Assembly (NCBI GenBank): GCA_944372275.1
Contig: CALVYO010000032.1
Location: forward strand, 1 to 11,903
From: an uncultured Bacilli bacterium
GTDB lineage: Bacteria; Bacillota_I; Bacilli_A; RF39; UBA660
Direction of reading: 5' to 3'
Length of the DNA: 11,903 nt
Shown here in pieces: positions 1-6,068 of the stretch (its first letter is position 1; each line of letters begins with the position of its first letter). Below the pieces are notes generated by a model. The model worked only from the letters and a program-made list of their open reading frames with translations, ran no database searches and had not been told where the DNA came from. The position numbers were made by a program, and so were the translations under genes.

Positions 1-73
1 CTGAAGAGGCGCCCCTGCTAAGGGTGTAGGTCGGGTAACCGGCGCGAAGGTTCAAATCCTTTCTACTCCGCCA
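1..73 (+). tRNA. tRNA-Ser(GCU), 3' part (5' end outside window)
   Basis: The anticodon stem is 10-14 (CGCCC) paired with 22-26 (GGGTG). The seven-base loop 15-21 is CTGCTAA, with anticodon GCT at 17-19. A long class II variable arm follows (30-34 GTCGG, loop GTAA, 39-43 CCGGC), which is diagnostic of serine or leucine tRNA. The T loop TTCAAAT is at 51-57, with stem 46-50/58-62. The 3' acceptor strand is 63-69, the discriminator base is G70, and CCA is encoded at 71-73. The acceptor 5' strand and most of the D arm lie upstream of the window. No second copy of the tRNA 3' end is seen elsewhere in the window. Confidence 0.96.
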
Positions 74-83
74 TTAGAAAATT

Positions 84-107
84 AACCCTTATTTTTTAAG
101 GGTTTTT
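84..107. terminator. Shared terminator of tRNA-Ser and the XRE gene
   Basis: AACCCTT (84-90) pairs with AAGGGTT (98-104), and a T run continues to 107 on the plus strand. The stop codon of the convergent minus-strand regulator (89-91) lies inside the stem. One hairpin therefore probably ends both transcripts; the T-rich tail is better in the tRNA direction. Confidence 0.8.
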
Positions 108-523
108 ATATTATATTGTTCTTTAAATATTTTTAAAGCATAAATTAATTTTGTTTCAATATATTTTTGGCCATTTCTTACTTTTTCTTTTTTATCTATA
201 ATATTTTGATAAACTATATAATTTTCAAATATTATAGTATTGTTTTTTGTTTTAAATAATAATAAACATAAAGCATTTTTACCAAACATATTGATGTCTT
301 CAACTAAATTATTTATTATTTGTTTTTTATCTTTTATTTTTTCTAATTCATTATTAGCACAAAAATATTGCTCTAAAAGTTCCCAAGTATTAGCAGATCC
401 TAACCTTTGACCTTCCTCTATAAGCATAATTGTCGATGTTGATAGACCAACTTCTGTAGCTAATTCTTTTTGAGTAATTCCTTTTTCATTTCTTTTTTTC
501 TTTAACCAATCTCTTGTCCTCAT
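89..523 (-). CDS. XRE/Cro-CI-type helix-turn-helix regulator
   Basis: A small DNA-binding protein of 144 residues. Residues 1-55 form an XRE-type helix-turn-helix: RTRDWLKKKRNEKGITQKEL, then AxxVGLSTSTI, then a recognition helix ending IEEGQR. The remaining ~90 residues are hydrophobic and lysine-rich, match no domain I recognise, and probably serve dimerisation or sensing. I chose the ATG at 521-523. It has an SD-like GTGGTGAT about 5 bases upstream. The earlier in-frame ATG at 539-541 overlaps the -10 box (TATAAT, 540-545), so it would lie upstream of the transcription start. The gene converges on tRNA-Ser, a common integration site, so it could be a remnant regulator of a mobile element. 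No integrase is visible. Target and ligand are unknown. Confidence 0.85.
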   Translation of the reverse strand: MRTRDWLKKKRNEKGITQKELATEVGLSTSTIMLIEEGQRLGSANTWELLEQYFCANNELEKIKDKKQIINNLVEDINMFGKNALCLLLFKTKNNTIIFENYIVYQNIIDKKEKVRNGQKYIETKLIYALKIFKEQYNIKTLKK

Positions 524-539
524 ATTTATCACCACTTTC

Positions 540-548
540 ATTATATCA
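540..548 (-). promoter_or_regulatory. Extended -10 promoter of the XRE gene
   Basis: On the minus strand the sequence reads TGATATAAT, a perfect extended -10 (TGn plus TATAAT). No good -35 hexamer is seen 17 bases upstream. Transcription would begin near 533, leaving a leader of about 10 bases before the ATG at 523. An AT-rich imperfect dyad (catat/atatg, about 564-577) lies just upstream and could be an operator. Confidence 0.65.
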
Positions 549-633
549 CACTTTAATAAATATCATATTTTTATATGTAACGATATGAAAAATTATAATA
601 TAAATGTTAGAATAAAAAGTTAAAAAAATGCAA

Positions 634-695
634 AAAAAATGACTCAAAATGGCAAACTAAATAATTCTAGCGTCATTTTAAATAAGTCATTTTTT
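634..695. repeat. Compound inverted repeat in gene-poor stretch
   Basis: AAAAAATGACT (634-644) is the exact reverse complement of AGTCATTTTTT (685-695). An inner pair, AAAATG (646-651) with CATTTT (674-679), extends the hairpin. The T run on the outer arm makes it terminator-like on both strands, but no intact gene ends beside it. The larger gene-free stretch (about 549-1282) holds this repeat, a decayed frame at 816-1173 and a second hairpin at 1101-1127. Confidence 0.5.
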
Positions 696-815
696 CTAGA
701 AATAATATATCAAAATTTAAACAAAGTGTCAATAAAGATATTTCAATAACTATTCCATATAAATTAAAAAAATAGAAGGATTATCCCAAAAAACGTTATT
801 ATTTTTTAGTGATAA

Positions 816-1173
816 CAATATGTAAAAAAAGATAAATTGAAAGATACTGATACCAAAATAGGAATCATTACTGTTGAACAAAAAAATTAATAATTTCAGA
901 AAGCGCTAAGTAAAATTCAATTCGTTCTAATGGGTTGCAATATTAAATCGTAAACGAAGTACTGTTGAAAAAATTATGTACCAAATATATAATATATTTG
1001 GAGGAACTTTTAATGAAATATTTGAAGAAATCGATTTTTAAAATATTGAACAAACCAATGAAATTACTGATAGATTACATTAAGAAAACACGAATGGAAT
1101 AAAGGAACTAGATCATAGTTCTTTTTTCATAAAAAAACAATCATATATTAATAAGTTTGAAGGAAAAATCTAA
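816..1173 (+). pseudogene. Decayed reading frame of unknown family
   Basis: There is no intact gene here, but the stretch reads like coding sequence broken by mutations. Frame starting at 816 gives DTKIGIITVEQKN (843-887), two adjacent TAA codons (888-893), then QKALSKIQFVLMGCNIKS (897-950). A one-base shift near 951 leads into KRSTVEKIMYQIYNIFGG and on to EIFEEIDF (952-1038), with a stop at 1039. Further open segments end at stops 1081 and 1171. The joined text is plausible protein, with mixed hydrophobic and charged residues. I cannot name a family. A terminator-like hairpin at 1101-1127 suggests that the ancestral gene ended near 1083. Confidence 0.3.
1101..1127 (+). terminator. Terminator-like hairpin after the decayed frame
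   Basis: AAAGGAACTA (1101-1110) pairs with TAGTTCTTTT (1116-1125), including one G-T pair, around the loop GATCA. The T run continues to 1127. It lies 3' of the decayed frame, where a terminator would be expected. Confidence 0.5.
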
Positions 1174-1282
1174 CTTAAAAGAAAATTTTATTATAAAGTG
1201 CATCATTATAATAAAACTATCAATATAAATACATTTAATCTTAAATTTGGGTGTAGTTTTAACTATCATTAGTTTTAATCAA

Positions 1283-2164
1283 TTATTTTAATAATTTTAG
1301 AAATTCCTTTGAACTTTTATTTAATGTTTTATTTTTTAGATATATTAATCCAATATATCTTTTTTCTAATTGTGGAGTAACATTTAATTCAAAAAGTTCC
1401 TCTTTTTTTAATTCTTTTTCTATGAATTCTCTAGTACATAATCCAATGCCTAATCCTATTTTTGTAAAGTTAATGACTAAAGAATGACTAGTAAGTTCTA
1501 TCTCTGGAATTAAATTTATATTATTTTTTAAACAAAAATCATCTAAAAAATATCTAGTATTTGATCCTTTTGATATTAAAATTAAAGAATAATTACTTAA
1601 TTCATTTAATGAAATAATTTTATTTTTCAAATGATTATAGTTAGAATTTGCTACAAAACAATCGTGAATTGTTTTTAAATTTTTAACAGAAAAATCATTA
1701 GGAATATTGAATGGCAAATTTAATATAATAAAATCAATTATGCCATTTCTTGCTTTAATTAATAGCTGTGAAGAAGGTCCAGTATAGATTTTTATTTTAA
1801 TTTTTGGATATAATTGATGAAATTTTTCAAGATATTCTAATAAAAAGTATCTTGTAAGAGTACTACTTATGCCAATATTTAAATAACCATATTCTAAATT
1901 AAGCATTTCCATAAGCGAGTTTTCAGCATTATTTATTAATTCAAAAGCATCGCCTAATTTTGAATATAATAAATTTCCTTCATTGGTTAAACATACTCCA
2001 GATTTAGTTCTAATAAATAAAGAACAGTTTAATTGATTTTCTAAATTTTTAATAGATTTACTAACGCCAGGTTGACTAATCATAAGTTCATTAGACGCTT
2101 TAGTTATGCTTTTATTTTTAGCGACACTTAAAAAAATTTTATACAATTCTAAATTAATATTCAT
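1283..2164 (-). CDS. LysR-type transcriptional regulator
   Basis: A 293-residue protein of normal length for the LysR family. Residues 1-60 hold the N-terminal winged helix-turn-helix: an ELYKIFLSVAKNKSITKAS opening, then LMISQPGVSKSIKNLE and FIRTKSGVCLTNEG. The rest is the substrate-binding-like effector domain, including GYLNIGISSTLTRYFLLEYL, a segment typical of the family, and a GLGIGL motif near the C-terminus. The ATG at 2162-2164 follows a clear SD, AAAGGA. The family typically activates a divergent operon in response to a small molecule and represses itself. Here the divergent side (2221-2771) holds only a decayed frame, so the original target may be lost and the ligand cannot be inferred. 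There are three matching half-sites in its upstream region. Confidence 0.93.
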   Translation of the reverse strand: MNINLELYKIFLSVAKNKSITKASNELMISQPGVSKSIKNLENQLNCSLFIRTKSGVCLTNEGNLLYSKLGDAFELINNAENSLMEMLNLEYGYLNIGISSTLTRYFLLEYLEKFHQLYPKIKIKIYTGPSSQLLIKARNGIIDFIILNLPFNIPNDFSVKNLKTIHDCFVANSNYNHLKNKIISLNELSNYSLILISKGSNTRYFLDDFCLKNNINLIPEIELTSHSLVINFTKIGLGIGLCTREFIEKELKKEELFELNVTPQLEKRYIGLIYLKNKTLNKSSKEFLKLLK

Positions 2165-2190
2165 ATTTTTCCTTTCTAAAAAATTTATAT

Positions 2191-2220
2191 ATAACTTTTA
2201 GTTATAATATAAATAACTAA
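2191..2220. promoter_or_regulatory. Operator-like palindromes upstream of the LysR gene
   Basis: ATAAC-N5-GTTAT (2191-2205) is a perfect dyad and fits the T-N11-A pattern of LysR-box sites (T2192, A2204). It overlaps a second dyad, TTAGTTAT (2198-2205) with ATAACTAA (2213-2220), spacer 7. Three half-sites therefore lie in tandem about 30-55 bases upstream of the regulator's start, where autoregulation would act. Assignment to this regulator is inference from position. Confidence 0.6.
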
Positions 2221-2281
2221 TATGTATTTGCATTATATCACATTATATTTTAAAATACAAGTAAACCGGTTGAAATGTGAG

Positions 2282-2704
2282 ATGATGGCAAGCATTAATA
2301 AAGAAAAAAAGTTAAGAAAATTAAATGAAATGAGTAAATAATTTTTAAACAATATTTCTTTAAAGAATTAAATTTTGATATTTTTAGAAATGATTTATTT
2401 TGTTTATTGATTATTAAAGCACTTAATATCAATGAAAATGAATTAAATTTTGTATATTTATCTATAGGTTTTTAGGAGATAATAAAAATTATATAAGTGA
2501 AAAAATATAAATAGATGTAAAAAATTAAAAGTGCTAAAGTAGTTTGTTATTTAGTTTATTATGATGGAAAAAAATGTTACAAATATAAATGTTAAAATAA
2601 CATTAACTTATCGTTGAGTAAATGTTTTTGGATTCGATCTGATTTTTGAACTAAGCAATAGAAAAACTTTAGCAAAAATAGATAGTAAAATTAAAAATTT
2701 ATGA
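2282..2704 (+). pseudogene. Decayed gene(s) divergent from the LysR regulator
   Basis: The 607-base gap between the LysR gene and the next gene holds coding-like fragments with stops and frameshifts. An ATG at 2285 (also 2282) starts MASINKEKKLRKLNEMSK, ending at TAA 2339-2341. One frame over, an open segment from 2338 reads QYFFKELNFDIFRNDLFCLL and on to FVYLSIGF (to 2475). A third segment reads KSAKVVCYLVYYDGKK (2527-2571). A fourth runs 2561-2704, broken by an in-frame TGA at 2615-2617, and contains VNVFGFDLIFELSNRKTLA. I recognise no family. The position, divergent from a LysR regulator, suggests the remains of its former target gene, but this is only inference. Confidence 0.32.
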
Positions 2705-2786
2705 AGCGCTAATTTAGTGGCTAGGTAATTATATTTTAAATAAAATGATAAATTAAATAAAGAAAATTTTAATGAGAGGTGATTTT

Positions 2787-3644
2787 ATGGCGTCATTTGT
2801 AATACATCATACTGCAGGATTAAATTTTTTAAAACAATTTGAGGAAAAATATCATATTGTTTTAACTGAGGAACAAAAAAAACAATTTTTATTAGGAAAT
2901 TTAATTGTAGATTCTACTAACTTAAAGTTTATTATTCCAGACGGAATTAGTCAAGAAGAATTAAGATTAGTAAAAAACAATTTTTCTAGAAAAGTACAAG
3001 AAGAAAAAGTTAGTACACATTTTCGTACATCAAAAGATAAAGACTTGTGTATTCAAGTGCCAATAATTGAAAAATTTGTAGATAAATATAATGAATTAAT
3101 TAAATCAGATATGAGTGCATTAGGTTATTTATTTCATTTATATACGGACAAACAATTTTTTGGTGATTTATTTGAACAAAGTTTTGAATGTTTAGATGAG
3201 AATATGAAACAAACAATATATATAAAATTATTAAAGTTTATAAAAATTAAACAAAATGGTAATATTTATTTAGCTAATGATGTTTTTAGTAAAGATAGTA
3301 AGGTTAGTATATATGATGATTATACAGTTATGAATAAAATAATTTTAAATTATTATAATATTGAGTTTCCTTTTTTAGATTTATGTGAATATATAGATAA
3401 ATTTATTAATCCAGGTATTGAAGAAGTTGACTATAATAATATATTTGAAGTGTTAAGAAAAACTAAAAATTATATTGAACAATCATATAGTATTGAATCT
3501 GACAAATTAAATATATTTGATGTAAACGAAGTGAAAAAATTTATTCCTAAATTAGTTGATAGTTTTATTGTTAATTATTCAAATATTATTGCTGAAATAA
3601 TAGATAATATTAATGAAAAAACTAAGATAAAGAGATTTAATTAA
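2787..3644 (+). CDS. Putative zinc-dependent phospholipase C/nuclease-fold protein
   Basis: A 285-residue protein with no signal peptide or membrane segment, so cytoplasmic. Its first 125 residues show the spacing of histidines and aspartates seen in the zinc-dependent phospholipase C / S1-P1 nuclease fold: HHTAG (H7, H8), GNLIVDS (D42), THF (H78) and GYLFHLYTD (H117, D121). These would bind zinc. The rest is helical and lysine-rich with no motif I know. Substrate is unknown; this family also includes many cytoplasmic bacterial members without a tested activity. I chose the ATG at 2787 because GAGAGGTGAT sits just upstream; the ATG at 2772 would place that SD inside the gene. It precedes pnuC by 91 bases and may share its transcript. 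Coding-like sequence continues past the stop in shifted frames (3634-3725). Confidence 0.55.
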   Translation: MASFVIHHTAGLNFLKQFEEKYHIVLTEEQKKQFLLGNLIVDSTNLKFIIPDGISQEELRLVKNNFSRKVQEEKVSTHFRTSKDKDLCIQVPIIEKFVDKYNELIKSDMSALGYLFHLYTDKQFFGDLFEQSFECLDENMKQTIYIKLLKFIKIKQNGNIYLANDVFSKDSKVSIYDDYTVMNKIILNYYNIEFPFLDLCEYIDKFINPGIEEVDYNNIFEVLRKTKNYIEQSYSIESDKLNIFDVNEVKKFIPKLVDSFIVNYSNIIAEIIDNINEKTKIKRFN

Positions 3645-3735
3645 TTTAGTAATTAGAATTAATGAAAGTATAGTAAACAAGAACAAAGAGATTATGTTAA
3701 AAAAGTTTTAAATAAAAAAGAAAGTTAGGTGTGAA

Positions 3736-4296
3736 ATGATAGTCTTAGAAATAGGGACTACAATATTTGGATTACTTCAAGGGCTATTAGTAATGTTAAA
3801 TAAAAGAAGTAATTGGATTGCATATATAATTCAAATGATATTAATGTTATTATTTTCTTTAAATGTAAATTTATATGGCGATGCAACAAATAGTTTGTGT
3901 TATATTTTAGTAGGTATTGTAGGTTTTATAATTTGGAATAAAAAAGAAAAAGAATATATTGGAGTTTGTTCAATGAAAGAAAGAATTGTTTATATTACAA
4001 TAATGTTTATAGGAACATATTTTGTATTTTTAGGATTAAAACAGACAGATGACCCGCTTCCATTAATAGATTCGTTTACAACAGTTTCTTCATTTATTGC
4101 TACTTATTATATGATAATGAAAAAAATTGATACTTGGGTAATTTGGTTTTTTAATGATATATTTTATTGTATTACATATTGGTTATTACCAAATCAAGCA
4201 TTATATTTATTTACACTTAATATTATATGGACATTTATGGCAATTGGAAGTTTTATAAATTGGTATAAAATAATGAATACTAGGTGTAATAAATGA
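3736..4296 (+). CDS. pnuC: PnuC-family vitamin/nucleoside transporter
   Basis: An integral membrane protein of 186 residues with about seven hydrophobic segments (roughly 4-20, 27-44, 50-67, 84-101, 112-128, 133-150, 155-175). Family marks are NLYGDATNSLCYILVGIVGF (45-64), the loop TDDPLPLIDSFTTVSSFIAT (104-123), and WVIWFFND (W134, W137, N140), which matches the WxxW-type substrate site. PnuC proteins facilitate diffusion of nicotinamide riboside; relatives move thiamine, riboflavin or deoxynucleosides. The intracellular trap is phosphorylation, and the next gene, overlapping by four bases (ATGA), carries a P-loop kinase-like domain. SD AGGTGTGA precedes the ATG. No riboswitch fold is evident in the 91-base upstream gap. 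The substrate is not decided by sequence; nicotinamide riboside fits best with the adenylyltransferase-like gene downstream. Confidence 0.88.
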   Translation: MIVLEIGTTIFGLLQGLLVMLNKRSNWIAYIIQMILMLLFSLNVNLYGDATNSLCYILVGIVGFIIWNKKEKEYIGVCSMKERIVYITIMFIGTYFVFLGLKQTDDPLPLIDSFTTVSSFIATYYMIMKKIDTWVIWFFNDIFYCITYWLLPNQALYLFTLNIIWTFMAIGSFINWYKIMNTRCNK

Positions 4297-5519
4297 TAAA
4301 AAAAATATATTTTGCTGGAAAATTTAAATTTAATTCAAAAACTGGTAAATTATCAGAAAGATTAACAAATGATTATCGATCAATATTACTAGGAACATCT
4401 TTAAAATTGACATATCCTAATAAAAATACTTTACTTCGAAATTATCCAATACATTATTGTGGTCCATTTTATTTTGAACAAGCTTCGAATGGCGACTTTA
4501 CGTCTACAGATTGTTTAACTGTAATGAAAGAAGAAATGGAAACGATTCAAAATTCAGAAATATTTTGTTGCGTGTTTGATTTAAATTTTTCTGTAGGTGG
4601 AATTGTTGAACTTATAGAAGCCGCTCATATGAAAAAAAGAATAGTTGTTTTTTATAAAAATGAAAATAGTAATTATACGATTAAATCTGATTATTGGTTT
4701 GCAATATGTAAAGCAATGGAGATATGTAAAAAAAATAACACTATTTTTGAATCTTTTAGTTATAATGAAGATTTGTTACCAATTTTATATAATTGGCTCA
4801 ATAATTTAATTTACACAAAGAAATATGTTATTGTAAGAGAAAATAATTTAAATAATATTTTAAAAAAAGGAAAAATTATAAATAAATTTGAAAATGATAA
4901 AAAAACAGTATATCAGTATGAAATTGATAATGATAAAATTGTTGTTGAAAAATATTTAAGTGGTTTAATTATTGTAAAATCAAAAAAAAATTTAGAATAT
5001 AAGGGATTTATAGATGTTTCAAGTAATAAATTATATTTAGATGAAAATATTGATAATTTAAAATTTACTAATACATTTATAGAAGGAACAGATGGTGTTG
5101 GAAAAACAACCACAATTGTTAAACTTATAGAAAAAGGGATTATTTGTTTAGATAGATCTGATTTTATTTGTCAATATATGCTTTTAAATATTCCAATGAA
5201 AGAAAGAATTTCAGCGTATAAAAAATTTTTCAAAGATAATCCTTCATATTCAGTTCTATTTCTTATAAATAATTCTAAAGAAGTGTTAAAAGATAGAATT
5301 AATAAGAGAACTCATATTAGCGAATATGATAAATTAGCTTACGAATACAATCAATTATATTTAGATACATACAATGAATATTGTAAAATTAATTTTGATA
5401 ATAAAATTAAATTAATTGATTGTACTAATCTTTCAATAGAAAAACAAGTTGAAAAAGTTGAAAATTGCATCTTAAGGGGATGGGATAATGAGCAAAGCAA
5501 TATTTGCAGGAAGTTTTGA
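4293..5519 (+). CDS. Fusion: nucleoside deoxyribosyltransferase-like + TMK-like P-loop kinase
   Basis: A 408-residue cytoplasmic protein of three parts. Residues 1-170 resemble nucleoside 2-deoxyribosyltransferases: IYFAGKF opening, YCGPFYFEQAS, and NSEIFCCVFDLNFSVGGIVE with ELIEAAHMKKRIVVFY. Glu106 in GGIVEL sits where the catalytic Glu of that family lies. Residues ~171-260 are a beta-rich linker I do not recognise. Residues 261-395 are a thymidylate-kinase-like P-loop domain: Walker A GTDGVGKT (265-272), DRSDF, and a lid-like DRINKR. Only about a dozen residues separate Walker A from the DR motif, far fewer than in thymidylate kinase, so the domain is compact. It overlaps pnuC by 4 bases and the next gene by 32. 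The likely job is phosphorylating the imported (deoxy)nucleoside; nicotinamide riboside kinase is my preferred guess, deoxynucleoside kinase the alternative. The deoxyribosyltransferase-like half could cleave or exchange the base. Confidence 0.68.
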   Translation: MIKKIYFAGKFKFNSKTGKLSERLTNDYRSILLGTSLKLTYPNKNTLLRNYPIHYCGPFYFEQASNGDFTSTDCLTVMKEEMETIQNSEIFCCVFDLNFSVGGIVELIEAAHMKKRIVVFYKNENSNYTIKSDYWFAICKAMEICKKNNTIFESFSYNEDLLPILYNWLNNLIYTKKYVIVRENNLNNILKKGKIINKFENDKKTVYQYEIDNDKIVVEKYLSGLIIVKSKKNLEYKGFIDVSSNKLYLDENIDNLKFTNTFIEGTDGVGKTTTIVKLIEKGIICLDRSDFICQYMLLNIPMKERISAYKKFFKDNPSYSVLFLINNSKEVLKDRINKRTHISEYDKLAYEYNQLYLDTYNEYCKINFDNKIKLIDCTNLSIEKQVEKVENCILRGWDNEQSNICRKF

Positions 5520-5988
5520 TCCATGGCACAATGGACATAATGACAGACTAGAAAATGCATTAAAAATTTTTGATGAAGTTTATATAATTGTTGCAGATAA
5601 TTATGATAAAAAAAATTATTGGTTTAATCAAGAAGAACGAATTAAATTAATAAAAAAAAGCACAAAAAAATATGGTAATAGAGTTATTGTTAAATTAGGC
5701 GATAAGAAAATGTTATATGATATATGCCACGAAGAACAAATTTTTAATGTCTTTCGTGGCGTAAAATCAGGAAGAACTTTAGAAGAAGAAATTCGTCTTC
5801 AATTAGTTACTAATTATATGTCAAATATTGAGTATGGTGAAAAAATACTATTTGTATATGATATTACAAGTGAAGAAGATTTTAGAGGATCTAGCATTAT
5901 AAAAAAATTAGTAATTTCTGGAAAAGATATTTCTTCTTTAGTTCCAAAAGAAATTATTATTGATATTAAAGAAAGATGCAAAGAATAA
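5488..5988 (+). CDS. CoaD-like nucleotidyltransferase (possible NMN adenylyltransferase)
   Basis: A 166-residue cytoplasmic enzyme of the nucleotidyltransferase (cytidylyltransferase-like) superfamily, close in length and order of motifs to phosphopantetheine adenylyltransferase CoaD. The ATP site is GSFDPWHNGH (H14-N-G-H17); then DKKNYWFNQEER (40-51), FRGVKSG (89-95), DFRGSS (131-136) and SGKDISSLVP (144-153). It departs from CoaD in substrate positions: RGVK instead of RGLR, TLEEE instead of DFEYE, and RGSS instead of ISSS. That suggests a paralogue with a different substrate. Beside PnuC and a kinase domain, NMN or a similar mononucleotide is a reasonable substrate, giving NAD. Straight CoaD function cannot be excluded. 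The start overlaps the upstream gene by 32 bases; SD AAGGGGATGGG lies within that gene, so translation is probably coupled. Confidence 0.8.
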   Translation: MSKAIFAGSFDPWHNGHNDRLENALKIFDEVYIIVADNYDKKNYWFNQEERIKLIKKSTKKYGNRVIVKLGDKKMLYDICHEEQIFNVFRGVKSGRTLEEEIRLQLVTNYMSNIEYGEKILFVYDITSEEDFRGSSIIKKLVISGKDISSLVPKEIIIDIKERCKE

Positions 5989-6016
5989 TATTTTAGTTTA
6001 TTATATAAGTTACTTT

Positions 6017-6044
6017 TTGTAAATATAAAAAATTATGATATAAT
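6017..6044 (+). promoter_or_regulatory. Promoter of the metallophosphoesterase gene
   Basis: TTGTAA (6017-6022) and an extended -10 TGATATAAT (6036-6044) with a 16-base spacer. Transcription would start near 6051, giving a leader of about 18 bases that begins just before the SD GAGGGGGAT. This separates the phosphoesterase from the upstream salvage cluster at least in part; no strong terminator is seen between 5988 and here. Confidence 0.72.
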
Positions 6045-6068
6045 ATAGCCCAAATGAGGGGGATTATT

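Noticed and set aside
1..2771. Integrated mobile element bounded by tRNA-Ser repeats
   Set aside because: No second copy of the tRNA 3' end and no integrase or transposase is visible in the window.
2772..2786. Start at ATG 2772 for the zinc-phospholipase-like gene
   Set aside because: It would put the strong SD GAGAGGTGAT inside the gene; the same holds for ATG 6054 before the metallophosphoesterase.
3645..3735. Riboswitch upstream of pnuC
   Set aside because: The gap is short, AT-only in character, contains coding-like remnants, and shows no multi-helix fold or GC-rich stems.
4913..5560. Minus-strand open frames under the fusion gene
   Set aside because: They are shadows of a strongly supported plus-strand gene, with no SD or domain. 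The same applies to minus-strand frames at 6989-7228, 8438-8873, 9934-10194 and 11427-11630.
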